Below are positions 53,900 to 62,281 of a DNA stretch of 64,000 nt, piece after piece. The stretch's first letter is position 1; each line of letters opens with the position of its first letter. The notes below the pieces were generated by a model. The model was not told where the DNA came from and did not search any database. It worked only from the letters and a program-made list of their open reading frames with translations. The translations under genes were made by a program, and so were the position numbers. Source of the DNA: Svornostia abyssi (lineage in GTDB: Bacteria; Actinomycetota; Thermoleophilia; Solirubrobacterales; Solirubrobacteraceae); contig CP088295.1 of assembly GCA_024666565.1 (NCBI GenBank), positions 992,001 through 1,056,000 of the forward strand. Direction: 5' to 3'.

Positions 53900-54931
53900 G
53901 TGTCCCCACGCCGAATCGCCGCCGCCTGTGCGGTCGCGGCGATCACCGCAGTCGTCGCAGCACCGTCCGCGCACGCCCTGACCGAGGCGCAGTGCGACAG
54001 CGCCGGCACCGCGTTCCGCAACGCGGTCGCGCCGTACCCGCACTCGACGCCGTCCTACCTCGGGACGAAGAAGCTCGACATCTACCGGTCGACCGCCGCG
54101 ACGAAGGGGCCCCTCGTTCTCTACGTCCACGGCGGTGGCTGGGGCGGGGAGAACTGGCAGATCCGCTGTGACGGCGGCGGCCACACCGCAGCCTGGATGG
54201 CCAACCTGTTGCCGCAGGGCTTCACGATCGCGTCCGTGCAGTACACGCCCGCGGTCGAGCCGCCGCCGACGCTCGGCGGCACCGCGGACAACATCCTGCG
54301 CCAGGTCCGCGAGATCAAGTACGCGATCAAGTGGCTGCGCACCCGCGCGGCGACGTACAACTTCGACGCGTCGAAGGTCGTCATCACCGGCGGCAGCGCG
54401 GGCGGGCATCTCGCTGCGCTGGCGGCGCTGACCGGCGGTGAGGCCCTGTACGAGCCGACGTTGTCCTGGGCGCGGACCTACACCCCGGGGCTCGCCGCCC
54501 TGCCCGCCGGCAACTCCTCGATCCAGTTCGGCATGCCGGTCGCCGGCATCTACGACATTCGCACGTACTCAGACCCGTGGGGCCTCGTGCCGCGCGTCTT
54601 CGGCTGCTGGCGCCCCGCGCTTGCGAGCTGGCGGCCGTGCAGTGAGACCACGCTGCAGCGCTCGAGCCCCGTCGCGCACATCACGCCGGACGACCCGAAG
54701 CTCTATCTCTGGCACGGGGCCGGGGACGGGGTCGTCGAGCCCGGGCAGGCCCGCCAGATGGCGGACTGGCTCTGCGCGTCGCAGAAGCTGGCCTACTACA
54801 CGCTCGCGCAACCGGCCTCGGTGTACCAGCACAACCTCGAGCCCGGCCTGTCGGAGAACCCGTACCTCGGGGCGATCATCAAGGCGGGGCTCAGCAACAC
54901 GATCGCGTCGAACTGCGCGTCGTTGCCGTAG
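53900..54931 (+). CDS. Secreted alpha/beta-hydrolase (HSL/BD-FAE-like esterase)
   Basis: A 343-residue exported esterase. A signal peptide covers about 1-27 (SAHA-L). The oxyanion motif HGGGWGG and the elbow GGSAGGHLAAL match the hormone-sensitive-lipase/carboxylesterase group; LWHGAGDGVV should bring the acid and YQHNLEPG the His. Several Cys residues may form disulfides. GGAGGA precedes the GTG at 53900. A 12-bp terminator follows. It is the third secreted esterase-type hydrolase in the window after the cutinase and the LIP lipase. Confidence 0.87.
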   Translation: MSPRRIAAACAVAAITAVVAAPSAHALTEAQCDSAGTAFRNAVAPYPHSTPSYLGTKKLDIYRSTAATKGPLVLYVHGGGWGGENWQIRCDGGGHTAAWMANLLPQGFTIASVQYTPAVEPPPTLGGTADNILRQVREIKYAIKWLRTRAATYNFDASKVVITGGSAGGHLAALAALTGGEALYEPTLSWARTYTPGLAALPAGNSSIQFGMPVAGIYDIRTYSDPWGLVPRVFGCWRPALASWRPCSETTLQRSSPVAHITPDDPKLYLWHGAGDGVVEPGQARQMADWLCASQKLAYYTLAQPASVYQHNLEPGLSENPYLGAIIKAGLSNTIASNCASLP

Positions 54932-54940
54932 AGCCGGGCG

Positions 54941-54968
54941 GCGGCGCGTCACTCCGGTGACGCGCCGC
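54941..54968 (+). terminator. Terminator after esterase gene
   Basis: A perfect 12-bp stem GCGGCGCGTCAC/GTGACGCGCCGC with TCCG loop. Confidence 0.75.
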
Positions 54969-54976
54969 GCGCCATC

Positions 54977-55037
54977 TTGACACACGCCGTTGTCGAGATC
55001 TGCAAAGATGACACGCGTGGTTGTCCAGATTGCGAGG
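54977..55037 (+). promoter_or_regulatory. Tandem operators upstream of TetR-AurF-FprB operon
   Basis: Two imperfect 30-nt direct repeats (54978-55007 and 55009-55037) each contain a TGACA-N8-TGTC dyad: TTGACAcacgccgtTGTCGA and ATGACAcgcgtggtTGTCCA. The first copy includes a possible TTGACA -35. They likely bind the TetR protein encoded just downstream. Confidence 0.65.
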
Positions 55038-55042
55038 TCGGT

Positions 55043-55702
55043 GTGAGCGAGCTCGTCCGCCCCTGGCGCGGCGTGAGCCCGGAGCAGCGCGTGGCCGAGC
55101 GCCGCGAACGGCTGCTTGCGGCGGCGCTGGAGGTCTTCACCACCAGCGGCTACGCCGCCGCACGCGTCCGCGACGTCTGCGCGGAGGCCGGGCTGACGCA
55201 GCGCTACTTCTACGAGTCGTTCGCCGACAAAGAGTCCGCGCTCATCGTGCTCGCGCAGGAGATCGTCGCCGACCTCGTCACCGCCGCGGGCCCGTCGCTG
55301 CCGGGGGCCGCGGCGGGTCACGACGACGCGGTCGCGGCGCTGGCCCGCGCGGCCGTCTGCTCGCTGACGGACGACCCGCGACGCGCACGGATCCTGTTCG
55401 TGGAGGTCGTGGGCGTGAGCCCCGCGCTCGAGGACGTTCGCCGGACCGTCATCGGCGGGCTCGCGCGCGTCACGCAGGAAGCCGTCGCCGGCGCGTACGG
55501 CGACTGGGCCCGCGACTCCCTCGAGATCGAGCTCATCGGCCGCACGCTCGTGGGCGCCGCGCAGGAACTGCTGATCGCCTACATCCGCGGCGAGCTCCCG
55601 ATCACGCAGGAGGAGCTCATCGAGCACGTCGGCCGGGTGTTCCTGCGGGCGCGCCCGATCATCGCCGCGCTGGCCGCCGAACACACCGCTGTGCAGCACT
55701 GA
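55043..55702 (+). CDS. TetR-family regulator of the AurF-type oxygenase operon
   Basis: A 219-residue regulator. RRERLLAAALEVFTTSGYAAARVRDVCAEAGLTQRYFYESFADKESALIVLAQEI is a full TetR HTH (about 22-75). The GTG at 55043 is chosen because GAGG lies 5 nt upstream; the frame is open from a TTG at 54977, which would translate the operators. It is 13 nt before the diiron oxygenase gene on the same strand, so the three genes form one autoregulated operon. Confidence 0.9.
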   Translation: MSELVRPWRGVSPEQRVAERRERLLAAALEVFTTSGYAAARVRDVCAEAGLTQRYFYESFADKESALIVLAQEIVADLVTAAGPSLPGAAAGHDDAVAALARAAVCSLTDDPRRARILFVEVVGVSPALEDVRRTVIGGLARVTQEAVAGAYGDWARDSLEIELIGRTLVGAAQELLIAYIRGELPITQEELIEHVGRVFLRARPIIAALAAEHTAVQH

Positions 55703-55715
55703 CAAGGGAGCACGC

Positions 55716-56708
55716 ATGACCCCCGTAGCCGCACCCCCCGCGCGCGACGCCCACTACGACGAGATGCTGCGGACGCTCTCCGAGGGCTCCGTCCACGTGC
55801 ACTTCGATCCCTACGAGGACATCGCCTGGGACTCGCCCGAGCTGCAGATCGACCCCGACGATCCCGCGTGGGTGCTCTCCCCCGAGCACGACCCGCTCGG
55901 GGCGACGGCGTGGTACCAGGCCCAGCCCGCCGAGCGCCAGCGTGAGATCGGCATGTGGCGGATCGCCAACGCCATCCGGGTCGGCGCGGCGTTCGAGAGC
56001 ATGCTCATCCGCGGACTCATGCAGTTCGCGGTGGCGCTGCCCAACCAGTCTCCCGAGTTCCGCTACTGCCTCCACGAGATGACGGAGGAGTGCAACCACA
56101 TCCAGATGTTCCAGGAGCTCGTCAACCGGATCGGCGTCGACGTGCCCGGCATGCGCCCGTGGCTGCGGCTCGCCTCCCCGGTCATCGGGGGCGTCCTCGC
56201 CGTGCGGCCGGTCTCCCTCATGGTCGCGATCCTGGCCGGCGAGGAGCCGATCGACCACTACCAGAAGGCGCTGCTGCGCGAGGAGGGGACGGTCCCGCCC
56301 GCCGTGCGCCGCACGATGGAGATCCACATCGCCGAAGAGGCGCGCCACATCTCGTTCGCCGGAGAGTTCCTGCGCCTGCGCCTGCGCAAGATCGGGCCGG
56401 TGCAGCGCGCGTTCCTTTCGGTGACGTTCCCCCTGACGATGCGGATCGCGTGCGAGGAGATCATGACGATGCCGCGCCCGCTGACGAAGAAGCTGGGCGT
56501 CCCCGCCGAGGTGCACCGCGAGGCGTTCTGGCGCAGCCCGAAGTCGCGCGAGATCATGGCCGGGTACTTCGCCGACATGCGCGCGCTGGCGACCGAGACC
56601 GGGCTCATGACGCCGGTCGGCCGGCGTGTCTGGAAGGCACTGGGCATCGACGGCGAGCCGTCCCGCTACCGCGGCGAGCCGGACCGCAGCGCGCGCGTTG
56701 TGGCCTGA
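55716..56708 (+). CDS. AurF-family diiron oxygenase
   Basis: A 330-residue diiron protein of the p-aminobenzoate N-oxygenase (AurF) family. Metal ligands, by pattern: Glu94, Glu125-x2-His128 (EECNHIQMF), a Glu in GEEPIDH (about 177), His204, Glu208 and His211 (IHIAEEARHISF). The family oxidises amines or hydroxylates diverse substrates; several actinobacterial members of unknown substrate sit in this same arrangement with ferredoxin reductases. GGGAG precedes the ATG. Its stop overlaps the next start by one base. Confidence 0.88.
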   Translation: MTPVAAPPARDAHYDEMLRTLSEGSVHVHFDPYEDIAWDSPELQIDPDDPAWVLSPEHDPLGATAWYQAQPAERQREIGMWRIANAIRVGAAFESMLIRGLMQFAVALPNQSPEFRYCLHEMTEECNHIQMFQELVNRIGVDVPGMRPWLRLASPVIGGVLAVRPVSLMVAILAGEEPIDHYQKALLREEGTVPPAVRRTMEIHIAEEARHISFAGEFLRLRLRKIGPVQRAFLSVTFPLTMRIACEEIMTMPRPLTKKLGVPAEVHREAFWRSPKSREIMAGYFADMRALATETGLMTPVGRRVWKALGIDGEPSRYRGEPDRSARVVA

Positions 56709-58141
56709 TGCCGCACGTCGTCACCCAGTCGTGCGTCGGGGACGGGTCGTGCGTCTACGCCTGCCCGGTCAACTGCATCCAGCCGACGCCGGACGACCCG
56801 TCGTTCGAGCTGGCGGAGATGCTCCACATCGACCCCACCACGTGCGTGGACTGCGGGGCGTGTGTCTCGGCTTGCCCGGTCGACGCGATCAAGCCGCACG
56901 CCAGGCTGGCCCCGGAGGAGCTCGCCTTCGAGGCGATCAACGCAGCGTTTCACCGCGAGGCGCCGCCGCGGCCGCTCCTGGCGCCCGTCCGCCCGCGACT
57001 GCTCGTCCGCGACCGCGGCGAGGACCTGCGCGTCGCGATCGTCGGCTCCGGGCCTGCGGCGCTCTACGCAGCGGAGGAGGTGCTGACGATCCCGGGTGCG
57101 CTCGTCTCGGTCTACGAGCGACAGGACCGGCCGTACGGGCTCGTGCACGCCGGCGTGGCGCCCGACCACCGGCGCACGCGGCGCGTCAGCCGCCAGCTCG
57201 ACCGCATCCGGGCCCACCCGCGGCTGACGATGCACCTCGGCGTCGAGATCGGCCGCGACCTGACGCACGACCGGCTGCTGGAGCGCCACCATGCGGTGAT
57301 CTACGCGGTGGGTGCCGCGTCGGACCGGCGCCTGGAGATCCCGGGCGCGGACCTGCCGGGCGTGCTGCCCGCCACGGACATGGTCGCCTGGTACAACGGC
57401 GTGCTCGGCGCGGACTCCACCCCGGTCGACCTGTCGCACCGGCGGGTCGTGATCGTCGGCAACGGCAACGTCGCGCTGGACATCGCCCGGATCCTGATGA
57501 TGGATCCCGACGCGCTCGCCGGCAGCGACATCGCGCCGCGGGCGCTCGAGGTCCTGCGCGCCAGCCGGGTCGAGGAGGTGGTGGTCGCCGGGCGTCGCGG
57601 ACCTGAGCACGCGGCGTTCACGCTGCCCGAGCTCGTCGGCCTGACGTCGACGCCGGGGGTCTCGGTCCGGGTCGTCCCGGAGGAGCTGGCCGGCGCGCCG
57701 GCCGGGCCGAAGGTCGACCTCCTGCGCGGACTGGGATCCGCCGACGGCGGGATGGGCCGGCGCATCACGCTGCGGTTCGGCCTGACGCCGCAGCGCGTCC
57801 TGGGGACCGAACGGGTCACGGGGATCGCGTTCGCGCGGACCGATGCGCCTGGCGGCGAGGACCTCGAGGCCGGGATGGTCGTCACCGCGATCGGGTACCG
57901 CGGTGACCCCGTGCCGGCGCTGCCGTTCGACGCCGCGCGGGGCATCGTCCCCAACGAGGACGGCCGGGTGGTCGATCCCGGGACGGGCGCGCCGCTTCCG
58001 GGGACCTATGTGGCCGGGTGGGCCAAGCGGGGGCCGAGCGGGTTCATCGGGACGAACAAGGGCTGTTCCCAGGACACCGTGGCCGCGCTCGTCGACGACC
58101 ACAACGCGGGGTTGCTGCGCCCGGTCACTTCTCGACGGTGA
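56708..58141 (+). CDS. fprB: FprB-like 7Fe-ferredoxin / ferredoxin-NADP reductase fusion
   Basis: A 477-residue fusion. The N-terminal ferredoxin (1-75) has Cys9, 15, 19, 23 and Cys46, 49, 52, 56, a 3Fe-4S/4Fe-4S pattern. The remainder is an adrenodoxin-reductase-like FAD/NADP domain: VAIVGSGPAALYAAEEV (FAD), VVIVGNGNVALDIARIL (NADP), and GWAKRGPSGFIGTNKGC at the end. It should pass electrons from NADPH to the coupled AurF-type oxygenase. It overlaps the convergent cupredoxin gene by 17 nt. Confidence 0.93.
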   Translation: MPHVVTQSCVGDGSCVYACPVNCIQPTPDDPSFELAEMLHIDPTTCVDCGACVSACPVDAIKPHARLAPEELAFEAINAAFHREAPPRPLLAPVRPRLLVRDRGEDLRVAIVGSGPAALYAAEEVLTIPGALVSVYERQDRPYGLVHAGVAPDHRRTRRVSRQLDRIRAHPRLTMHLGVEIGRDLTHDRLLERHHAVIYAVGAASDRRLEIPGADLPGVLPATDMVAWYNGVLGADSTPVDLSHRRVVIVGNGNVALDIARILMMDPDALAGSDIAPRALEVLRASRVEEVVVAGRRGPEHAAFTLPELVGLTSTPGVSVRVVPEELAGAPAGPKVDLLRGLGSADGGMGRRITLRFGLTPQRVLGTERVTGIAFARTDAPGGEDLEAGMVVTAIGYRGDPVPALPFDAARGIVPNEDGRVVDPGTGAPLPGTYVAGWAKRGPSGFIGTNKGCSQDTVAALVDDHNAGLLRPVTSRR

Positions 58142-58514
58142 TCTTCCCCGTCATGTTCGGGTGGATCGTGCAGAGGTAGTCGACCGTGCCGGCCTGCAGC
58201 GCGCGCCACGTGTAGGTCTGGCCGAGCCCGAGGTTGTCGGACGTGGGCGGGTCCTCGACACCTTGCCCGACGATGTTGTGCTCGGCGCTGTCGTCGTTGC
58301 GCCACGTGACCTCTTCGCCCACGATGATGGAGATCTCCTGAGGGTCGAAGGCGAAGTCCTTCATGCCGACCGTGACCCCGGGCCCGCCGCGGCCGGTCGC
58401 TTCAGCGGCGGTGGTCGTCGCTGCGGTGGTGGTGGTCGCGTCGTCGTCTTCGCCGCAGCCCGCGACGAGCGCGGAGCAGAGGCACACGACGGCGAGCGAA
58501 CGGGCGACGGTCAC
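58125..58514 (-). CDS. Plastocyanin-like cupredoxin lipoprotein
   Basis: A 129-residue lipoprotein: signal peptide with lipobox LVAGC (lipidated Cys about 20), a Thr/Ala-rich linker (25-45), then a cupredoxin domain. The type-1 copper ligands are all present: His in DSAEHNIV, and Cys, His and Met in YLCTIHPNM. It probably carries electrons or stores copper outside the membrane. The GTG at 58514 follows TAGATT by exactly 7 nt. Confidence 0.9.
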   Translation of the reverse strand: MTVARSLAVVCLCSALVAGCGEDDDATTTTAATTTAAEATGRGGPGVTVGMKDFAFDPQEISIIVGEEVTWRNDDSAEHNIVGQGVEDPPTSDNLGLGQTYTWRALQAGTVDYLCTIHPNMTGKITVEK

Positions 58515-58521
58515 CGCGCGG

Positions 58522-58527
58522 AATCTA
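58522..58527 (-). promoter_or_regulatory. Leaderless -10 hexamer TAGATT
   Basis: Ends 7 nt before the reverse-strand GTG at 58514, inside the stop region of the next upstream gene. Confidence 0.5.
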
Positions 58528-59193
58528 CCCCTGCGCAGGACGGACCGTGACCAGCACCGGCGGGTGATCCGACAGCGGCCCCCGGTCGGGCACCACGCGC
58601 CGCCCCTCTGCGGTGAACCCGCGGCCCAGCACGTGGTCGACGCCCCGCCCGTCGAGGTGCGTGAACCCCGGGACCTCCGCGTGGGGGATGTTGAGGTCCC
58701 CGCCCACGATCGCGGGAGCGCCGCCGGCCCATCCGAGCACCGCCGCGCCCGTGCGGGCGAGGTCCTTCCGCGTCTCGGTGTGCGGCCGGACCTGCGCGTG
58801 GACGTTCGCCATCCACGTGCCGTCCTCCAGCCGGACGCCGTGGACGACGCGCCGTTCGGGCCGCCAGCGCAGCCGCGCCCGGCGGTGCTCGGTGATCCGC
58901 TGCCCGCGCACGAGGATCGCGTTGCAGCCCCCGCCGCCGGACTTGATGAGGTCCGGCCAGCGCTCGGCCACCCACCGGCGCAGCGGCAGGAGTTCGTTGC
59001 GTGACGTGAGCGCCATTCGCGCGCTGGCGCCCGACGCGCGCGCCAGTGGCACGGGCCACCACGGCGGGACCTCCTGCAGCAGCGCCACGTCCCACTCCCA
59101 GCTTGCGAGCATCGCGCTGAACTCCGGCAGCAGGTCGCGGCCGGCGGGTGGCTCGGCACGGCCGTGGTAGAGGTTCCAGGTGAGGATCCGCAC
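58525..59193 (-). CDS. Endonuclease/exonuclease/phosphatase-family hydrolase
   Basis: A 222-residue EEP-fold enzyme. ILTWNLYHGR is the first strand (metal-binding Asn); LLQEVP carries the metal-binding Glu; VGGDLNIPH the catalytic Asp-x-Asn; and LSDHPPVLV the terminal Asp-His pair. Members cleave DNA, inositol phosphates or sphingolipids, so the substrate is open. It has no signal peptide. The GTG start at 59193 is divergent from argF with 21 nt between. Confidence 0.85.
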   Translation of the reverse strand: MRILTWNLYHGRAEPPAGRDLLPEFSAMLASWEWDVALLQEVPPWWPVPLARASGASARMALTSRNELLPLRRWVAERWPDLIKSGGGGCNAILVRGQRITEHRRARLRWRPERRVVHGVRLEDGTWMANVHAQVRPHTETRKDLARTGAAVLGWAGGAPAIVGGDLNIPHAEVPGFTHLDGRGVDHVLGRGFTAEGRRVVPDRGPLSDHPPVLVTVRPAQG

Positions 59194-59201
59194 GCGGCCT
59201 C

Positions 59202-59207
59202 TATCCT
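59202..59207 (+). promoter_or_regulatory. Leaderless -10 hexamer TATCCT (argF)
   Basis: Ends 7 nt before the TTG at 59215. Confidence 0.55.
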
Positions 59208-59214
59208 CTCGCGC

Positions 59215-60096
59215 TTGCCCCGTCACCTGCTCACCGGCCTGGAGCTCACGCCCCACGACCTCGCCGAGGTGCTCGACCGCGCAATCAGCCTGAAGGGCGC
59301 GCCGCTGTCGTCGCGCGCGCTGGAGGGCCGCTCGGTGGCGCTCATCTTCCAGAAGCCGTCGACGCGCACGCGGCTGAGCTTCGAAGCGGGCATCGCCGAG
59401 CTCGGCGGCCACCCGATGCTCCTGCGGCCCGACGAGATGCAGCTCTCGCGCGGCGAGTCGGTGCGCGACACCGCGCTCGTCCTCTCCCGCCACGTCGCGG
59501 CGGTCGGCGTGCGCACCGGCCCCGACGCGCTGCTCGAGGAGCTCGCCGAACACGCATCGATTCCCGTCTTCAACATGCTCACCGCCGGGCACCATCCCTG
59601 CCAGGCCGTGGCCGACCTCATGACCCTCAAGGAGGAGTTCGGGCAGCTCGACGGGCTGAAGCTCGCCTACGTGGGTGACGGCAACAACGTCGCGCGGTCG
59701 CTCGCACTCGTCGGGCGGTTGGCCGGCGTGGAGGTCGCGGTCGCCTCGCCGGACGGCTACACGCTCACCGACGCGCCCGGCGCGATCCTCACCGACGACC
59801 CCGCCGAGGCGGTCGCTGGGGCCAACGCGGTCTACGCCGACGTGTGGGTCTCGATGGGCGACGAGGACACCGCCGACGAGCGCCGCCGCGCGCTGGAGCC
59901 CTACCGGATCGACGACGCGCTCCTCGCAAAGGCCGCGCCCGGCGCGATCGCCCTGCACTGCCTGCCCGCCCATCCCGGCGAGGAGATCACGGCCGACGTG
60001 CTGTACGGCGAGCGCCAGCGGATCTGGGACCAGGCCGAGAATCGCCGCCACGCGCAGAAGGCGCTGTTGGAGTGGCTGATCCCGGCTGCGGGGTAA
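59215..60096 (+). CDS. argF: Ornithine carbamoyltransferase
   Basis: A 293-residue enzyme that makes citrulline from ornithine and carbamoyl phosphate. STRTR (about 48-52, carbamoyl-phosphate), HHPCQ, the SMGDE ornithine loop and HCLPAHPGEEI are intact. The TTG at 59215 gives the usual PRHLLTG start and is exactly 7 nt after TATCCT; upstream in-frame codons would overlap the divergent gene. No other arg gene is adjacent. Confidence 0.95.
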   Translation: MPRHLLTGLELTPHDLAEVLDRAISLKGAPLSSRALEGRSVALIFQKPSTRTRLSFEAGIAELGGHPMLLRPDEMQLSRGESVRDTALVLSRHVAAVGVRTGPDALLEELAEHASIPVFNMLTAGHHPCQAVADLMTLKEEFGQLDGLKLAYVGDGNNVARSLALVGRLAGVEVAVASPDGYTLTDAPGAILTDDPAEAVAGANAVYADVWVSMGDEDTADERRRALEPYRIDDALLAKAAPGAIALHCLPAHPGEEITADVLYGERQRIWDQAENRRHAQKALLEWLIPAAG

Positions 60097-60099
60097 GGT
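60094..60099 (+). promoter_or_regulatory. Leaderless -10 hexamer TAAGGT
   Basis: Ends 7 nt before the GTG at 60107; its TAA is also the argF stop codon. Confidence 0.5.
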
Positions 60100-60106
60100 C
60101 CGCAGC

Positions 60107-60523
60107 GTGACGCAGCCGCGCAAGACGCCGGGCCGCGGGTCCGGAGACGACGGGTCGCCCGCCGGGGCCCTGAAGGACGCCGTGACAAAGGGCGTCACCG
60201 TCCCGTTCGACCGCCTGCAGGAAGCGCTCGACGACGCCGTCCGCCGCGGCCGCATTCAGCGTCGTGACGCGGAGGAGCTCGCGTCGCGGCTGCTCTCGGG
60301 CGTCGGCGGTGGCGTGCAGGAGCTCGTCGACACCGCCAAGGCCCGCGTCACCCGCGGGCTGGGCGGCCTGCCGATCCCCGAGTACGAGACGCTCACCGCC
60401 GCGCAGGTCATGCAGAAGCTCGAGGACCTCACCGATCCGCAGCTGCGGATCGTGCGCGATCACGAGGTGCACCACGCGAACCGCGTGTCTGTGCTGCGCG
60501 CCATCGACAAACGGCTCGGGTAG
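60107..60523 (+). CDS. Helical protein with phasin-like N-terminus, unknown function
   Basis: A 138-residue protein. A basic Gly/Pro leader is followed by VTVPFDRLQEALDDAVRRGRIQRRDAEELASRLLSGVGGGVQELVDTAKARV, an amphipathic helical region seen in actinobacterial phasin/PhaM-like proteins. The C-terminus (LPIPEYETLTAAQVMQKLEDLTDPQLRIVRDHEVHHANRVSVLRAID) is a conserved SAP-like or helical tail also found in mycobacterial proteins of unknown role. The leaderless GTG start promoter overlaps the argF stop. Confidence 0.72.
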   Translation: MTQPRKTPGRGSGDDGSPAGALKDAVTKGVTVPFDRLQEALDDAVRRGRIQRRDAEELASRLLSGVGGGVQELVDTAKARVTRGLGGLPIPEYETLTAAQVMQKLEDLTDPQLRIVRDHEVHHANRVSVLRAIDKRLG

Positions 60524-60565
60524 ACCCCCGATCAAGGCGTTGGACGTCTTGTCGAATACAGGGCG

Positions 60566-62257
60566 GTGCCTGCCTACACACGTCTCTGCCTGCTCGTTCT
60601 CGCGCTCCTGATCCTCGGCGCAAGCCCCGCGCAGGCGGCATTCAGCGAGACACCGAGCACGATCATGCCGTCGGCCAATGGCGCGATTCGCGTGGTCGCC
60701 CCCGGTGACGGCGTGACCTATGTCGGCGGTGACTTCACGCAGATCGGCGGGGTCTCGCGCAACTACATCGCGGCGATCGACAACACGACGGGGGCCGTCA
60801 CGAGCTGGAACCCCAACGCCAGCAACATCGTGTACGAGATCCTGGTGTCCGGATCGACGGTCTACGTGGGCGGGCTGTTCACCACCGTCGGCGGGCAGGC
60901 GCGCAATCGGATCGCCGCGCTCGACGGCTCGACGGGGCTGGCGACCGCGTGGAACCCGAACGCCAACGCCCAGGTGTACTCCATGGTCCGGGATGGCAGC
61001 ACGATCTACACGGCGGGGCAATTCACCACGATCGGCGGCCAGACCCGCAACCGATTCGCCGCGCTCGACGTCTCGACGGGGCTGGCGACCGCGTGGAACC
61101 CGAACGCCAACAACACGGGCAACAGGATCGTCCTGGAGGGCGGTGTGCTGTACGCGGCGGGGAACTTCACCTCGGTCGGCGGCCAGACCCGCAACCGGAT
61201 CGCCGCGCTCGACCCGGCCACCGGACTCGCGACCGCGTGGGACCCGAACGCCAGCAGCGGGATCAACGACATCGTGCTCGGTGCGGGCGTGCTGCACGCG
61301 GGGGGCATCTTCACGACCATCGGCGGGCAGGCGCGAAATCGCAGCGCCGCCCTTGACCTCTCAACCGGGCTCGCGACCTCGTGGGACCCGAATACGAACA
61401 ACACCGTGTACTCCCTCGATGCCGAGGGGTCGACCCTCTACGCGGGCGGAACGTTCACCGCCGCCGGTGGGCAGTCGCGCAGCGGTCTCGCCGCGATCGG
61501 CGTCGCCGACGGCCTGGCCACGGCCTGGCAACCGGCGCTCACGATGAGCGGCGGTCTCCGCGAGGTCAAGATCACCGACGAGGGGCTGTGGGTCGGTGGG
61601 CTCTTCACGATCACCGGCTCGAGCACGACGAACCTCGCGTTCTTCCCGCGCCTGCATGACCTGTCCATCACGGTGCAGGGGAACGGCAGCGTCCAGGGTC
61701 CGAGCATCACCTGCTCGGCGACCTGCTCGTCCCAGGTGGTCCGCGGTTCGACGGTCGCGCTCACCGCCACGCCCGCGGCCGGTCAGCGCTTCACCGGATG
61801 GTCGGGCGCCTGCGCGGGCACCGGCTCCTGCTCCGTGGCGATGAGCGCCGCGAAGTCGGTGACCGCGGCCTTCGCGCCGGTGCCGGCCACGGAGGCGACG
61901 CCTGCGCCTGCACCCACGCCGACGGCGCCGCAGCCCGCGCCGGTTGCGGAGGAGGCGTCCCCCGTCAAGCTCACGACCACGCTGACCATCAGCCGGCTGC
62001 GCCTCGCACGCGGGTTCACCGTCGTGCTGGATGGCGCGAAGCCGGGGTCGCTCGTGTCGGTCCGGGCTCGCTCCGCGGCCGGCGCGCTGGTTCGCGACGC
62101 CGTGCGCGCGGACGCCAGGGGCCGGTTCCGCGTGGTGCTGCGCCCGACGACGAAGCGCTGGCGTGCCGCCAAGCGGGGCAGGATCACCGTGCGCGTGATC
62201 CTCACCCGCCCGGATGGCAGCCGCGTGCGGATGAACCGTACGTTCCGCCTGATGTAG
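60566..62257 (+). CDS. Secreted delta-60-repeat beta-propeller with InlB-type domain
   Basis: A 563-residue exported protein. A signal peptide covers about 1-24. Seven repeats of about 48 residues follow (GGxFTxxGGQxRNRxAALDxSTGLATAWNPNAN), consistent with a seven-bladed propeller closed by the N-terminal strand. A Cys-bearing divergent InlB B-repeat (about 370-435, GNGSVQGPSITC...GQRFTGWSGAC) comes next, then a Pro/Ala linker and a basic C-terminal beta domain (RLRLARGFTVVLDGAKPG). It is probably surface-bound or adhesive. The middle repeats are strongly conserved in DNA. The start is a GTG at 60566. Confidence 0.85.
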   Translation: MPAYTRLCLLVLALLILGASPAQAAFSETPSTIMPSANGAIRVVAPGDGVTYVGGDFTQIGGVSRNYIAAIDNTTGAVTSWNPNASNIVYEILVSGSTVYVGGLFTTVGGQARNRIAALDGSTGLATAWNPNANAQVYSMVRDGSTIYTAGQFTTIGGQTRNRFAALDVSTGLATAWNPNANNTGNRIVLEGGVLYAAGNFTSVGGQTRNRIAALDPATGLATAWDPNASSGINDIVLGAGVLHAGGIFTTIGGQARNRSAALDLSTGLATSWDPNTNNTVYSLDAEGSTLYAGGTFTAAGGQSRSGLAAIGVADGLATAWQPALTMSGGLREVKITDEGLWVGGLFTITGSSTTNLAFFPRLHDLSITVQGNGSVQGPSITCSATCSSQVVRGSTVALTATPAAGQRFTGWSGACAGTGSCSVAMSAAKSVTAAFAPVPATEATPAPAPTPTAPQPAPVAEEASPVKLTTTLTISRLRLARGFTVVLDGAKPGSLVSVRARSAAGALVRDAVRADARGRFRVVLRPTTKRWRAAKRGRITVRVILTRPDGSRVRMNRTFRLM

Positions 62258-62281
62258 ACAGCCCCTACCGTGGTGGGTCGC

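Noticed and set aside
60861..61580. CRISPR-like or satellite repeats
   Set aside because: The 144-nt periodicity is the coding repeat of a propeller protein, not direct repeats with unique spacers.
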